Shown: positions 17,974-25,454 of the stretch, one piece after another
How positions within the stretch are numbered: position 1 is the stretch's first letter
How the letters are laid out: each line of letters starts with the position of its first letter
Origin: Paenibacillus harenae DSM 16969
GTDB lineage: Bacteria > Bacillota > Bacilli > Paenibacillales > Paenibacillaceae
Direction of reading: 5' to 3'
Length of the DNA: 64,000 nt
Assembly (NCBI RefSeq): GCF_000422465.1
Contig: NZ_AULV01000019.1
Location: 105,751-169,750 of the forward strand
The notes under the pieces: model-generated
Told to the model about the DNA's origin: nothing
Database searches by the model: none
What the model saw: the letters and a program-made list of their open reading frames with translations, nothing else
Position numbers and translations under genes: made by a program

Positions 17974-20613
17974 ATGACCATTCAATCGTCCGCATTCTCG
18001 CTGGACTCCGGCGCAATGGAGCTGATCGAGCGGAAGTTTCAAGAGAAGCAGCAGATCGCGCAGACGAGAGCGCATGAGCTGTTTGATATTTTTCGCGAGG
18101 AGCTGACCGCAGAGGAGACTTGGGCGCTCAAATATTTGTACGCGTATATGCCGGTGAACGATTTGGCGGATTATGACGGTCCCTTATTCTTAAGTCACGT
18201 GAGGCGAACGCTGGACATTCGGGGAAAAGTCCCCTGGGGGCGGCGGGTGCCGGATTACCTCTTCCTGCATTTCGTCCTGCCGTACCGGGTCAATACAGAG
18301 AACATCGAGGATTCACGCGGCCTGCTGTACAACGAACTGGCGGAGCGCACCGCGCATTTGCCGATGGCGGATGCGATTCTGGAGACAAACTACTGGTGCC
18401 ATGAGAAAGCGACTTACACCGGAAGCGATTTGCGGACCGTCTCGCCGCTGACGATGCTCCGGAGCGCCCGGGGACGCTGCGGGGAGGAATCGACGCTTGC
18501 GGTTGCCGCGCTGCGCAGCATCGGCATTCCCGCCCGCCAGGTGTATACGCCGCGCTGGGCGCACTGCGACGATAACCATGCCTGGGTGGAAGCGTGGGCG
18601 GACGGCAGCTGGCATTATATCGGCGCCTGCGAGCCGGAGCCGCGCCTCAATCAAGGCTGGTTCAGTCCGCCGGCGCGCCGGGCGATGCTGATCAATACGC
18701 GGATTTTCGCGAATTACCCGGGGCCGGAAGATATTACGTTCGAAGGCGGCTGGTTCACGGAAATCAATTTATTAGAAGGCTATGCGCCGACACGAACCGT
18801 TGCCGTTCTTGTGATGGACGAACGGAACCGGCCGGTTAGCGGAGCCGACGTTTATTTCGAGCTGTACAATTATGCTGAATTATTCCCAATCGCCGAGCTG
18901 CCGACGGATAGCCGGGGCGAAGCCTCGTTTAAGACGGGCTTCGGTGATCTCGTGGTCCGGGCAGTAAAGGACGGACGTTGGGGAGAGATAAAAATAAACG
19001 CGGAAGATCGCGGCCCTATCGAGATCGTATTGGATCAAGCGAGGCAGCCGGAAGGAACGGCGGACATTGACATGGTACCGCCCCCGGAACGTAACGGAGA
19101 CTCTGCCGAGCCTCTTGCCGAGGAGCTGCTTCAACAGCATAATAAGCGGCTCGAGAAAGGAACGAGGCTCCGCGCCAGCTTCGAGAATACGTTCATGGAT
19201 GAGACGCAAGCAGCCGATCTTGCCCAGGCTGCCGGGCTTCCGGCGGACCGCGTATGGGAGGTGCTTCGCAAGGCGCGCGGGAATGACCGCGAGCTTGCCG
19301 CCTTCCTGAAGGAGCGTTCCGGCGAATACGGCGAATGGCCGCTGCGGCTGCTGGAAAGCTTGAACGCGAAGGATTTGATCGATACGTTCCGGCCGGCGCT
19401 GGACGATCATCTGACCGGTTCCATGGCGCTGATCGGAGAGCTAGCGGAGGATATTTTCATCCGGTATGTACTCTGCCCGCGGGTATTATATGAAATGATT
19501 GTTCCCTATAAGCAATTTTTCCAAGCGGCGTTCACCGGAGCGGAGGTCGCTTCGTTCAAGGAGGCTCCAGCAGAGCTTGCGCGAAGACTGGAGACGGGCT
19601 TCAGTCTATGGGAGGATCTGCCTAACTTGAAGGGCAAAGGAAATCCGGCCGGTACCTACAAGCTGGGCAAGGGAGACCGGTTGTCGCTGTATATTTTGTT
19701 CGTGGCGGCCTGCCGCAGTCTGGGCATTCCGGCGCGGCTTCATCCGAGCGAGCAAAAGCCGCAGTATTTGGCCGATGGCGCTTGGCGGGATGCGATATTC
19801 GCTGACGGCTCCGAGGATCGTACAGAGAAGAAGGAGAACGGAAGGCTTCTTCTAATAAGGGACGATAGGCCGGCAGCAGGGACTCCGGCGGCTTCCTACT
19901 CCGAGAACTTCACGTTCGCGAGGCTGGAGAGCGGCATCTACAAAACGCTGGTCTACCCTTACGGGGAATCGGATGTGTATGCTGAACCGTTCGAGCTTAA
20001 GCCCGGTTCGTACCGGTTAACGACGGGCGTTCGCCTGAAGGACGGCACGGCTCGGGTGCGGCTCTCCTATTTCACCGTGCGCTCCGGTGAGTTAACGGCT
20101 ATTCCGCTCACCTATCGCGAATCGTCGGTCGATATTCCCGTACTTGGCGCCATGAAGCGGAATGATCTGTTCCGCCTGCCGGATGGCTCCTTCCGGACGC
20201 TGGGCGATCTGGCCGGAACGGATGGCGCGGTCGTCGCTTGGATCGAACCGGAACGCGAGCCGACGAAGCATTTGATTCGTGAAATGACCGAGCTCGCCGG
20301 GCCGTTCAAGGACCTTGGCGCTCCGATTCTTCTTGTTGCCGGCGATTCCGAGTGGTCCGCGTCCTTTGATCCATCCGCTTATTCGGGCCTGCCGCCATGC
20401 GTGCAGTGGGTCCGGGATTCCTCCGATGCTGCCTTATCGGCGTTTATGTCGAACCAGGCTGCGGCGGAGGCGGGCTTTCCGCATCTTGTTGTGCTGGACA
20501 GCCAAGACCGGATTCGTTATGCGGCATCGGGCTATAAGATCGGAACCGGAAAGGAAGCTTTGCACATCCTGACTGCCTTACGGCAGCAGCATACGGAATG
20601 GAGGGATTCGTAA
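17974..20613 (+). CDS. Large protein with two transglutaminase-like domains and a thioredoxin-like tail
   Basis: An 879-residue protein without a signal peptide. Residues about 95-235 form a transglutaminase-like domain: GRCGEES gives Cys169, and DNHAWVEAW gives His202. The usual third Asp is not evident; the place reads IGACEPEP. A carboxypeptidase-regulatory-like Ig fold (about 260-340) follows, then a helical UBA-like stretch (about 385-450). A second, degenerate transglutaminase-like segment (about 490-620) contains LFVAACRSLGIPARLH. A beta-sandwich comes next. The last 150 residues look like a thioredoxin or peroxiredoxin fold (LPDGSFRTLGDL, FPHLVVLDSQDRIRYAASGY) without CxxC. The ATG at 17974 has AAGGAG eight bases upstream. 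It probably acts on peptide or glycopeptide substrates. Confidence 0.75.
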   Translation: MTIQSSAFSLDSGAMELIERKFQEKQQIAQTRAHELFDIFREELTAEETWALKYLYAYMPVNDLADYDGPLFLSHVRRTLDIRGKVPWGRRVPDYLFLHFVLPYRVNTENIEDSRGLLYNELAERTAHLPMADAILETNYWCHEKATYTGSDLRTVSPLTMLRSARGRCGEESTLAVAALRSIGIPARQVYTPRWAHCDDNHAWVEAWADGSWHYIGACEPEPRLNQGWFSPPARRAMLINTRIFANYPGPEDITFEGGWFTEINLLEGYAPTRTVAVLVMDERNRPVSGADVYFELYNYAELFPIAELPTDSRGEASFKTGFGDLVVRAVKDGRWGEIKINAEDRGPIEIVLDQARQPEGTADIDMVPPPERNGDSAEPLAEELLQQHNKRLEKGTRLRASFENTFMDETQAADLAQAAGLPADRVWEVLRKARGNDRELAAFLKERSGEYGEWPLRLLESLNAKDLIDTFRPALDDHLTGSMALIGELAEDIFIRYVLCPRVLYEMIVPYKQFFQAAFTGAEVASFKEAPAELARRLETGFSLWEDLPNLKGKGNPAGTYKLGKGDRLSLYILFVAACRSLGIPARLHPSEQKPQYLADGAWRDAIFADGSEDRTEKKENGRLLLIRDDRPAAGTPAASYSENFTFARLESGIYKTLVYPYGESDVYAEPFELKPGSYRLTTGVRLKDGTARVRLSYFTVRSGELTAIPLTYRESSVDIPVLGAMKRNDLFRLPDGSFRTLGDLAGTDGAVVAWIEPEREPTKHLIREMTELAGPFKDLGAPILLVAGDSEWSASFDPSAYSGLPPCVQWVRDSSDAALSAFMSNQAAAEAGFPHLVVLDSQDRIRYAASGYKIGTGKEALHILTALRQQHTEWRDS

Positions 20614-21651
20614 ATGAAAGAGCGGAAAACCATCGTGGCGGGTTACGTAGTCGACGACAAACTGCCTGAGTTAACGCGGGACGATCTGCTGAAATTGACC
20701 CACTTGAATGTGGCCTTCGGCCATGTGCGGAGCGACGAAATTAAGACGGACCATCTGAAGCAGATGGATCATCTGCGGGACATCAAGCTCGAGCACCCGG
20801 AGCTTACGGTGCTCTTGTCCGTCGGCGGCTGGAGCGCAGGCGGTTTCTCCGAGGCGGCATCTACCGGCGGTGGCAGGAAACGGATGGCGGATTCGGCTGT
20901 CCGGGTGCTCACCGATTTTCCGTTCGACGGAATCGACATCGACTGGGAATACCCCTGCTACGGAGAAGCCGGCATCGGTTCGAGTCAAGGCGACAAAACG
21001 AACTTTACGCTGCTGCTTAAAGCGATGCGCGAAGCGTTGGACCGTAAAGGCGGGCAGGAAGGCCGGCATTATTTGCTTACGATCGCGGCAGGCGCGGACC
21101 AATATTACGTAGACGGCACGGAGATGGATCAAGTGCAGAAGTATCTGGATTTTGTACAGCTGATGACCTACGACATGCGTGGAGGCTTTCAAATCTTGAC
21201 GGGACATCATACGAATCTGTATACGCCCGCCGGTGACCTGTTCCGGATCAGCACCGACGCTTCGGTTAACCTGTTTGTCCGCGCCGGAGTACCGAAGGAG
21301 AAAATCGTGATCGGGGCGGCCTTCTACTCCCGGCTCTGGAGCCAGGTTCCGGACCGCGGCAGCGGCCTTCACCAGATGGCGGGAACGACGGGCGGCTACG
21401 GCCCGGATTTTACGGCTCTAGCCGCGGATTACATCGACAAGAACGGATATGTCCGCTATTGGGACGATGAAGCGAAAGCGCCGTACCTATTTAACGGGCA
21501 CACCTTCATCTCCTACGACGACGAACAATCGCTGCGGCACAAATGCGGCTATGTGAAGGACAACGGGCTGGCCGGGGTGATGTTCTGGGAATACGGCTGC
21601 GATAAGACTCACCGTCTGTTGCATGCGATTTACCAAGGGCTTAAGGAGTAG
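20614..21651 (+). CDS. GH18-family glycosidase, cytosolic
   Basis: A 345-residue glycoside hydrolase family 18 barrel. The catalytic motif is DGIDIDWE (residues 105-112) with Glu112 as the acid/base. The SVGGW strand lies at about 69-73, QLMTYDMRG near the middle and MFWEYGCD near the end. GH18 enzymes cleave GlcNAc-containing glycans such as chitin or N-glycans through substrate-assisted catalysis. There is no signal peptide, so it likely works on imported short oligosaccharides. Its ATG directly follows the previous stop codon. Confidence 0.92.
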   Translation: MKERKTIVAGYVVDDKLPELTRDDLLKLTHLNVAFGHVRSDEIKTDHLKQMDHLRDIKLEHPELTVLLSVGGWSAGGFSEAASTGGGRKRMADSAVRVLTDFPFDGIDIDWEYPCYGEAGIGSSQGDKTNFTLLLKAMREALDRKGGQEGRHYLLTIAAGADQYYVDGTEMDQVQKYLDFVQLMTYDMRGGFQILTGHHTNLYTPAGDLFRISTDASVNLFVRAGVPKEKIVIGAAFYSRLWSQVPDRGSGLHQMAGTTGGYGPDFTALAADYIDKNGYVRYWDDEAKAPYLFNGHTFISYDDEQSLRHKCGYVKDNGLAGVMFWEYGCDKTHRLLHAIYQGLKE

Positions 21652-21762
21652 CAACTGTACTTTACAATAAACTTCATCAAAATGGCTGAAAGCGGTCTTG
21701 CGGACGATGCGGATGAACGGTATCTTATAGGTGATACATAGGGATGAAGGAGGAGCATTGAC

Positions 21763-22569
21763 ATGGCAAGCATCCGCATCAAATTCGACCGTTTTCCGAA
21801 CGGACTTTCCAAAGCGGCCGTATTCAGCTTCGACGACGGCCGCGAGCAGGACCGCAAATTGGTGGCCCTGATGAATCGGTACGGGCTGAAAGGAACGTTT
21901 CATCTCAATTCCGGCTTTCTGGGACGTGACGGCTATATCCGCGCGGAAGAAGTATCCGGGCTGTATGAGGGACATGAGGTTTCTGCCCATACGGTGGATC
22001 ATCCCTTCCTGGAGCAGTCGCCGGGCGACCAGATTGCCGAGGAAGTGTTAGCGGACCGCGGGGCGCTCGAGTCGCTAGTCGGCTATCCCGTTCGAGGCAT
22101 GAGTTATCCGTTCGGCACGTACGACGACCGGGTCGCTGCGGCGCTGCCCGTCCTGGGTATCGAATATGCCCGTACGGTAGCAAGCCATGGCCGCTTCGAC
22201 ATGCCGGAAGATCCGCTCCGCTGGCACCCGACTTGCCACCATAAGGAGATGATCCTGCAGGCGGAGCGGTTCCTCGCATCCAATCCGCGCCATAGCCGGA
22301 TGGAGCTGCTGTTCGTGTGGGGCCACAGCTACGAGTTTGACAATGACGGCAACTGGGAGCTGGTGGACCAGGTTGGCGAACGGCTTGGCGGAAGCAAGTC
22401 GGTCTGGTTTGCGACGATGGCGGAGTTGATCGCATACCGCAAGGCGGTTGGAGCGCTGCGTTTCTCCGTCGACCGGAGGCTGGCGCATAATCCTTCTGCC
22501 ATTGACGTATGGTTCAGCGCGGAGAGCGAAGCGGTTAAAGCTGGGGCGGGTGAGACAATCAGGCTGTAG
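21763..22569 (+). CDS. Polysaccharide deacetylase (NodB homology domain)
   Basis: A 268-residue carbohydrate esterase 4-type protein. Motif 1 is FSFDDG (Asp24, Asp25), motif 2 is SAHTVDHP with two metal-binding His, motif 3 is MSYPFGTYDD, and the later motif LLFVWGHSYEF supplies another His. It removes N-acetyl groups from amino sugars. It lacks a signal peptide and membrane anchor, unlike wall-acting homologues. AAGGAGG precedes the ATG. It closes the enzyme operon, 111 bases after the GH18 gene. Confidence 0.9.
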   Translation: MASIRIKFDRFPNGLSKAAVFSFDDGREQDRKLVALMNRYGLKGTFHLNSGFLGRDGYIRAEEVSGLYEGHEVSAHTVDHPFLEQSPGDQIAEEVLADRGALESLVGYPVRGMSYPFGTYDDRVAAALPVLGIEYARTVASHGRFDMPEDPLRWHPTCHHKEMILQAERFLASNPRHSRMELLFVWGHSYEFDNDGNWELVDQVGERLGGSKSVWFATMAELIAYRKAVGALRFSVDRRLAHNPSAIDVWFSAESEAVKAGAGETIRL

Positions 22570-22580
22570 CCTATGGAGAA

Positions 22581-22638
22581 AAAAAAGCCGATTCCGCAGC
22601 GGACGGGCACGTCCGTCTGCTTGCCGAAACGGCTTTTT
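22581..22638. terminator. Bidirectional terminator after the glycan locus
   Basis: An outer stem AAAAAAGCCG / CGGCTTTTT encloses an inner hairpin GCAGCGGAC with GTCCGTCTGC. A-tract and T-tract on either side allow termination in both directions between the deacetylase and the minus-strand gene. Confidence 0.85.
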
Positions 22639-22656
22639 ACGTCTAATGCGCGATGA

Positions 22657-22908
22657 CTACCTGTTCATCCCGCGTGTCCTGGACCCGGGTTGTATGGGGT
22701 CCGCAGTCTTGGATCGCTTCTTCTTCGCAGCAGCCGAAGCCCGGCCGGTCATGCGGCTGATAAGCATATAGAGCGGCGACGATTCGAGTTCGGTTAAGCC
22801 GATCAGCTCAATCCCGTTCACAATGAGCAAGAACGGCAATAATCCGATCGCGAGAATGCCGATAAGTAAGCCGACGGAGAGACTACGCAGCATTTTTCCG
22901 AATGTCAT
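22657..22908 (-). CDS. Small membrane protein, unknown function
   Basis: An 83-residue protein with an N-terminal pair of hydrophobic segments (about residues 8-37), a short loop, and a basic Lys/Arg-rich C-terminal tail. On the minus strand GGAGATGAGG lies just before the ATG, which supports a real gene. It lies 82 bases downstream of the ImmA-type gene. I do not recognise a family. Confidence 0.6.
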   Translation of the reverse strand: MTFGKMLRSLSVGLLIGILAIGLLPFLLIVNGIELIGLTELESSPLYMLISRMTGRASAAAKKKRSKTADPIQPGSRTRGMNR

Positions 22909-22990
22909 AACCTCATCTCCAATCCTTCATTTTCCTTCATTACTGAAGTATATGCCGTCAGAGCTATTAATCATTACGATTCGGAATGCG

Positions 22991-23401
22991 TTAAAAGTAA
23001 AAGCGCTGCATTTCCTTGGGTATGCCGTTGCGCATCATAAGCTCCTCCAGCGTCTCGCTGCGGGCAGGCGAATCGCCGGCCGTTAACAGCCGAACGGCAA
23101 ATTTGCTCGCTTGCCGCTCAAACTTCCCCGCGTGAAAATAGGACTGCTCGTCCAGCCAGAAACGGTTAAAGCCGGGGTGCAGCCTGTCATGCCCAAGCTC
23201 ATGCGCGCATACGAAGCGGCGCCAATCCTCCGGCAGCCGTTCATGGATGACGATAAAGCGCCGGCGGAGCTTCTTGAAATACAAGCCGCGCGTGCCGTCG
23301 CCCAGGTCCGCATAACGGATATAAATGCCAAGGCCCTCGGCAATGATGAAGGGGTCGTTGGTCTTAAACCTCCGGATGAGCTTCAGAATCATTTTATCCA
23401 T
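22991..23401 (-). CDS. ImmA/IrrE-family metallopeptidase
   Basis: A 136-residue zinc protease. The motif CAHELGHDRLHP contains HELGH at residues 67-71, the catalytic HExxH. ImmA of ICEBs1 cleaves the ImmR repressor when cells sense damage; IrrE-type proteins respond to DNA damage. It lies eight bases after the XRE gene on the same strand, so the two form a repressor/antirepressor pair. The short length is typical of this family. Confidence 0.9.
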   Translation of the reverse strand: MDKMILKLIRRFKTNDPFIIAEGLGIYIRYADLGDGTRGLYFKKLRRRFIVIHERLPEDWRRFVCAHELGHDRLHPGFNRFWLDEQSYFHAGKFERQASKFAVRLLTAGDSPARSETLEELMMRNGIPKEMQRFYF

Positions 23402-23409
23402 AGCAGCAC

Positions 23410-23838
23410 CTACCCTTTGGCATCATCTTCACCATGAGCGAGGCTCCGGGGCACTTGCTTTCTCTTGTGCTTATTCATTTGCTTGGCTTCCCAGAACAGA
23501 CCGGTCAGCACGTCCATCACGCGCCTGCGGTCATCCTGGCTGAGCGGCACGCCGTCGAACATAATTTCCCCGTCTTCCTCCAGCAGCTTCTTGAAGTCCC
23601 TCTTATCCTTGTACGTGGCCCATTCGGGAATGACCGCCGCCGCTTCGCGCCCCAGCAGTTGGTCGGTTGTCGTATTTAAAATGTCGGCTAATTTTTGCAG
23701 ATCTTCGCTGGAGGGAATTACCCGGTCATTTTCGATATGGCCGAAATTGGATCTTCCCATTTCCAGCCGTTTGGCGATATCCTGCTGCGTGAATCCCCGA
23801 TCAATCCGTAATTGTTTAATTCTTGTCCCTAGTGACAT
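23410..23838 (-). CDS. XRE-family repressor (ImmR-like)
   Basis: A 142-residue regulator. Residues 1-65 are a Cro/cI-type helix-turn-helix: TRIKQLRIDRGFTQQDIAKR and MGRSNFGHIENDRVIP. The rest is a flexible linker and a dimerisation or cleavage region (about 75-140) ending in a basic stretch. It should bind the GGTATT..AATACC palindromes found upstream of itself and of the holin gene, and be inactivated by the protease encoded next to it. Confidence 0.9.
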   Translation of the reverse strand: MSLGTRIKQLRIDRGFTQQDIAKRLEMGRSNFGHIENDRVIPSSEDLQKLADILNTTTDQLLGREAAAVIPEWATYKDKRDFKKLLEEDGEIMFDGVPLSQDDRRRVMDVLTGLFWEAKQMNKHKRKQVPRSLAHGEDDAKG

Positions 23839-23887
23839 ATAGAACAGCCTCCGTCTTGGAATGAAATGAGGTATTAAAACACTTGAC

Positions 23888-23902
23888 GGTATTTTAAATA
23901 CC
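23888..23902. promoter_or_regulatory. Palindromic operator O1 (XRE side)
   Basis: A perfect 15-base palindrome, GGTATTTTAAATACC, 50 bases upstream of the XRE start. The identical sequence recurs at 24046-24060. This position suits autorepression. Confidence 0.75.
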
Positions 23903-23929
23903 TAATACAATAAAATCTATCACGAAACA

Positions 23930-23945
23930 CAAACGCATGTTCTTG
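23930..23945. promoter_or_regulatory. LexA (DinR)-like SOS box
   Basis: Read on the minus strand, the core is GAACATGCGTTT, twelve of fourteen positions of the Gram-positive LexA consensus CGAACRNRYGTTYC. It abuts the -35 element proposed for the holin gene, and lies between the XRE operators. Confidence 0.5.
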
Positions 23946-23971
23946 TTATTTGTGTGTATTGCTAATATAAA
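23943..23971 (+). promoter_or_regulatory. Putative holin promoter
   Basis: TTGTTA (23943-23948), a 17-base spacer and TATAAA (23966-23971) make a fair sigma-A promoter reading toward the holin gene. Confidence 0.5.
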
Positions 23972-24001
23972 TACCATATATGTAGTCTATTCGTTGGATA
24001 A

Positions 24002-24016
24002 GGTAATGTCAATACC
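24002..24016. promoter_or_regulatory. Imperfect operator O2
   Basis: GGTAATGTCAATACC keeps the outer half-sites of the perfect palindromes and lies just downstream of the proposed holin promoter. Confidence 0.55.
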
Positions 24017-24045
24017 ATTCCTTGGGGAGGAGGTATGAAGTAATG

Positions 24046-24060
24046 GGTATTTTAAATACC
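24046..24060. promoter_or_regulatory. Palindromic operator O3 (holin side)
   Basis: A second perfect copy of GGTATTTTAAATACC, 26 bases before the holin start codon. Binding here would block transcription into the holin gene. Confidence 0.75.
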
Positions 24061-24086
24061 ATCATAAAATAGAAAGGATGATAATC

Positions 24087-24596
24087 ATGAATTTGCTAAG
24101 CTTATTGCCGCTGCTGACTCTATTTATTCAGGGTACCGGGATCTATGGCGCGCTGTCAGGCTGGTTGGAGGCGATTTACGGGGAGGGACGGATGCTGCCG
24201 GTTGCTTTATTGGCTGCAGCGATTGCTTTGGACTGGATAACGGGCATCGCGGCCGCATACAAAGACCGCGCGCATGCTTCGGAGTATGGGAGGATGGGAA
24301 CGCTCCGAACGGTATTCGTGCTTCTGCTGCCTCTATTTGCGGCTTTGCTGGACGCTTCTCTCGGTTTGCCCGGATTGTTTTTTTATGCCGTCACGATCGG
24401 CCTTATTTATCGCACCTGGCAATCGATCACAGTAAATGCTTATCGTGCCGGGTGGGAAAGGTGGATACCGAAATCCGTCATTCAGCTTATCGATGGGGAA
24501 CTGAAGGGGAAGGCTGAAGCCTTGTTTCACGCTCATACGGAAGAGAGCGAGCATAACGAAGCTGCCCTGAGCAAGAAGAAGGATAAGGGAGCTTAG
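24087..24596 (+). CDS. Phage-type holin family membrane protein
   Basis: A 169-residue protein with three to four membrane spans (about residues 5-25, 38-58, 75-95, 98-118) and a charged C-terminal tail. The segment IALDWITGIAAAYKD is the hallmark of the phage holin 4 / TcdE-BhlA family, whose members form pores in the membrane and release lysins or toxins. The ATG at 24087 has AAAGGA eight bases upstream; an ATG at 24078 overlaps that site. No endolysin gene is adjacent. Control by the XRE/ImmA pair is inferred from the shared operators. Confidence 0.85.
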   Translation: MNLLSLLPLLTLFIQGTGIYGALSGWLEAIYGEGRMLPVALLAAAIALDWITGIAAAYKDRAHASEYGRMGTLRTVFVLLLPLFAALLDASLGLPGLFFYAVTIGLIYRTWQSITVNAYRAGWERWIPKSVIQLIDGELKGKAEALFHAHTEESEHNEAALSKKKDKGA

Positions 24597-24645
24597 CTTG
24601 TTGGCCTTGCTGGTAGGCAGATGCTCATTTCATCTAAAGGCCCAT

Positions 24646-24672
24646 ACACTTTCGGTTAGAAAACATAGGATA
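24646..24672 (+). promoter_or_regulatory. Putative sigma-K promoter
   Basis: AC at 24646-24647, a 16-base spacer, and CATAGGATA (24664-24672) fit the recalled mother-cell sigma-K pattern AC-N16/17-CATANNNTA. The site lies 32 bases before the first YjcZ-type gene. Confidence 0.5.
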
Positions 24673-24703
24673 CTATGTACCTTAATTAAAGGGGGATGAA
24701 CAA

Positions 24704-24799
24704 ATGAGCTATGGCGTAGGTGGGGCATTCACAAGCGTAGGCGTGATCCTTGTCCTATTCATTTTACTTGTCATTATCTCACGCGCTTGGCTGTACTAA
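24704..24799 (+). CDS. YjcZ-family small sporulation protein
   Basis: A 31-residue protein, too short for ordinary gene calling. It starts MSYGVGGAF and ends in a single hydrophobic helix VGVILVLFILLVIISRAW. This Gly-rich head plus LVLFILLVI tail is typical of YjcZ-type proteins, which are made in large copy number during sporulation in bacilli. AAGGGGG lies upstream. The bases from the ribosome site through the first codons are nearly identical to the next gene, which indicates duplication. Confidence 0.8.
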   Translation: MSYGVGGAFTSVGVILVLFILLVIISRAWLY

Positions 24800-24931
24800 T
24801 CGAATCCGGGCATCAAGCACAATCGGAGCAACGGTCGATGGAAGAAAGGTAAAAGCGACTTTTTCCGAGCAGCCAATACAGATCTCATCTGAATCATGAA
24901 AATCGTACCTTAAAACGAAGGAGATGAACAA

Positions 24932-25096
24932 ATGAGCTATGGAGTAGCAGGTGTCGGCGCAGGAAACTGCGGTCCTTCATATCCGGTTGCAGGAGTTGCA
25001 AAATGCGGACCTGGAGTTGGCGGAGCATTCACAAATGTAGGAGTTATATTGGTACTATTCATTCTGCTTGTCATCATCGCACGCGCTTGTTGGTAG
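24932..25096 (+). CDS. YjcZ-family small sporulation protein, longer paralogue
   Basis: A 54-residue paralogue of the gene before it. It has the same MSYGV start and the same hydrophobic helix VGVILVLFILLVIIARA, with an inserted Gly/Cys/Pro-rich segment holding two CGP motifs (residues 13-15 and 25-27). AAGGAG is placed as in the first copy. The Cys residues might allow cross-linking into the spore coat, which is speculation. Confidence 0.8.
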   Translation: MSYGVAGVGAGNCGPSYPVAGVAKCGPGVGGAFTNVGVILVLFILLVIIARACW

Positions 25097-25163
25097 TCGT
25101 GGGCGCAGCTTGCTTGTAAATCGGTACAATTGCGTTTCCACTAACTTAAATAGCATGAATAGA

Positions 25164-25271
25164 CCCTAAATATAGAGGGAAGCAAATCTCAATATTTAGG
25201 GGAACCTCCAAACCTAGAGGGAATCACTCTCTATGTTTAGTGCCAAACCTCCTAAGTCTCTTAGGGGGTTT
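25164..25271 (+). terminator. Triple-hairpin structured 3' region
   Basis: Three stems follow the YjcZ pair. CCCTAAATAT (25164-25173) pairs perfectly with ATATTTAGGG (25192-25201). AAACCTAGAG pairs with CTCTATGTTT at one mismatch. AACCTCCTAAG (25246-25256) pairs with CTTAGGGGGTT (25260-25270) with one wobble. The T-run after the last stem is weak. The unit TAGAGGGAA recurs. The rest of 25097-25454 holds only the promoter described next. Confidence 0.55.
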
Positions 25272-25370
25272 GCCTATTTCAAAAATTAGAATTTTAAGAT
25301 TAGCGCTTATAACAGGCTTTCTGCTTGTAAGGCAATCAAGCCTTCTTTTAAATAGATGAAAGAACGTAAA

Positions 25371-25384
25371 CGTTACGATATAAT
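25371..25384 (+). promoter_or_regulatory. Promoter -10 with overlapping inverted repeat before GTPase
   Basis: TATAAT at 25379-25384 is a good -10 box. Just upstream, AACGTAAACGTT contains half-sites AACGT and ACGTT, a possible operator. No clear -35 was found. COG0523 genes of this type are often zinc (Zur) regulated, but this is not a clear Zur box. Confidence 0.35.
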
Positions 25385-25454
25385 AGAGCTATGCTAATCT
25401 AAGCTTAGCTAAGCTAAGCTTCAAAGAATACATAGGCCAATGGGAGACGATCGC

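Noticed and set aside
22657..24596. Prophage or integrative element covering the XRE/ImmA/holin genes
   Set aside because: No integrase, structural, replication or att-like sequences were seen on either side.
25401..25421. AAGCTTAGCTAAGCTAAGCTT as an operator
   Set aside because: It is nearly palindromic but reads as short AGCTA slippage; one base breaks symmetry, and no second copy was seen.
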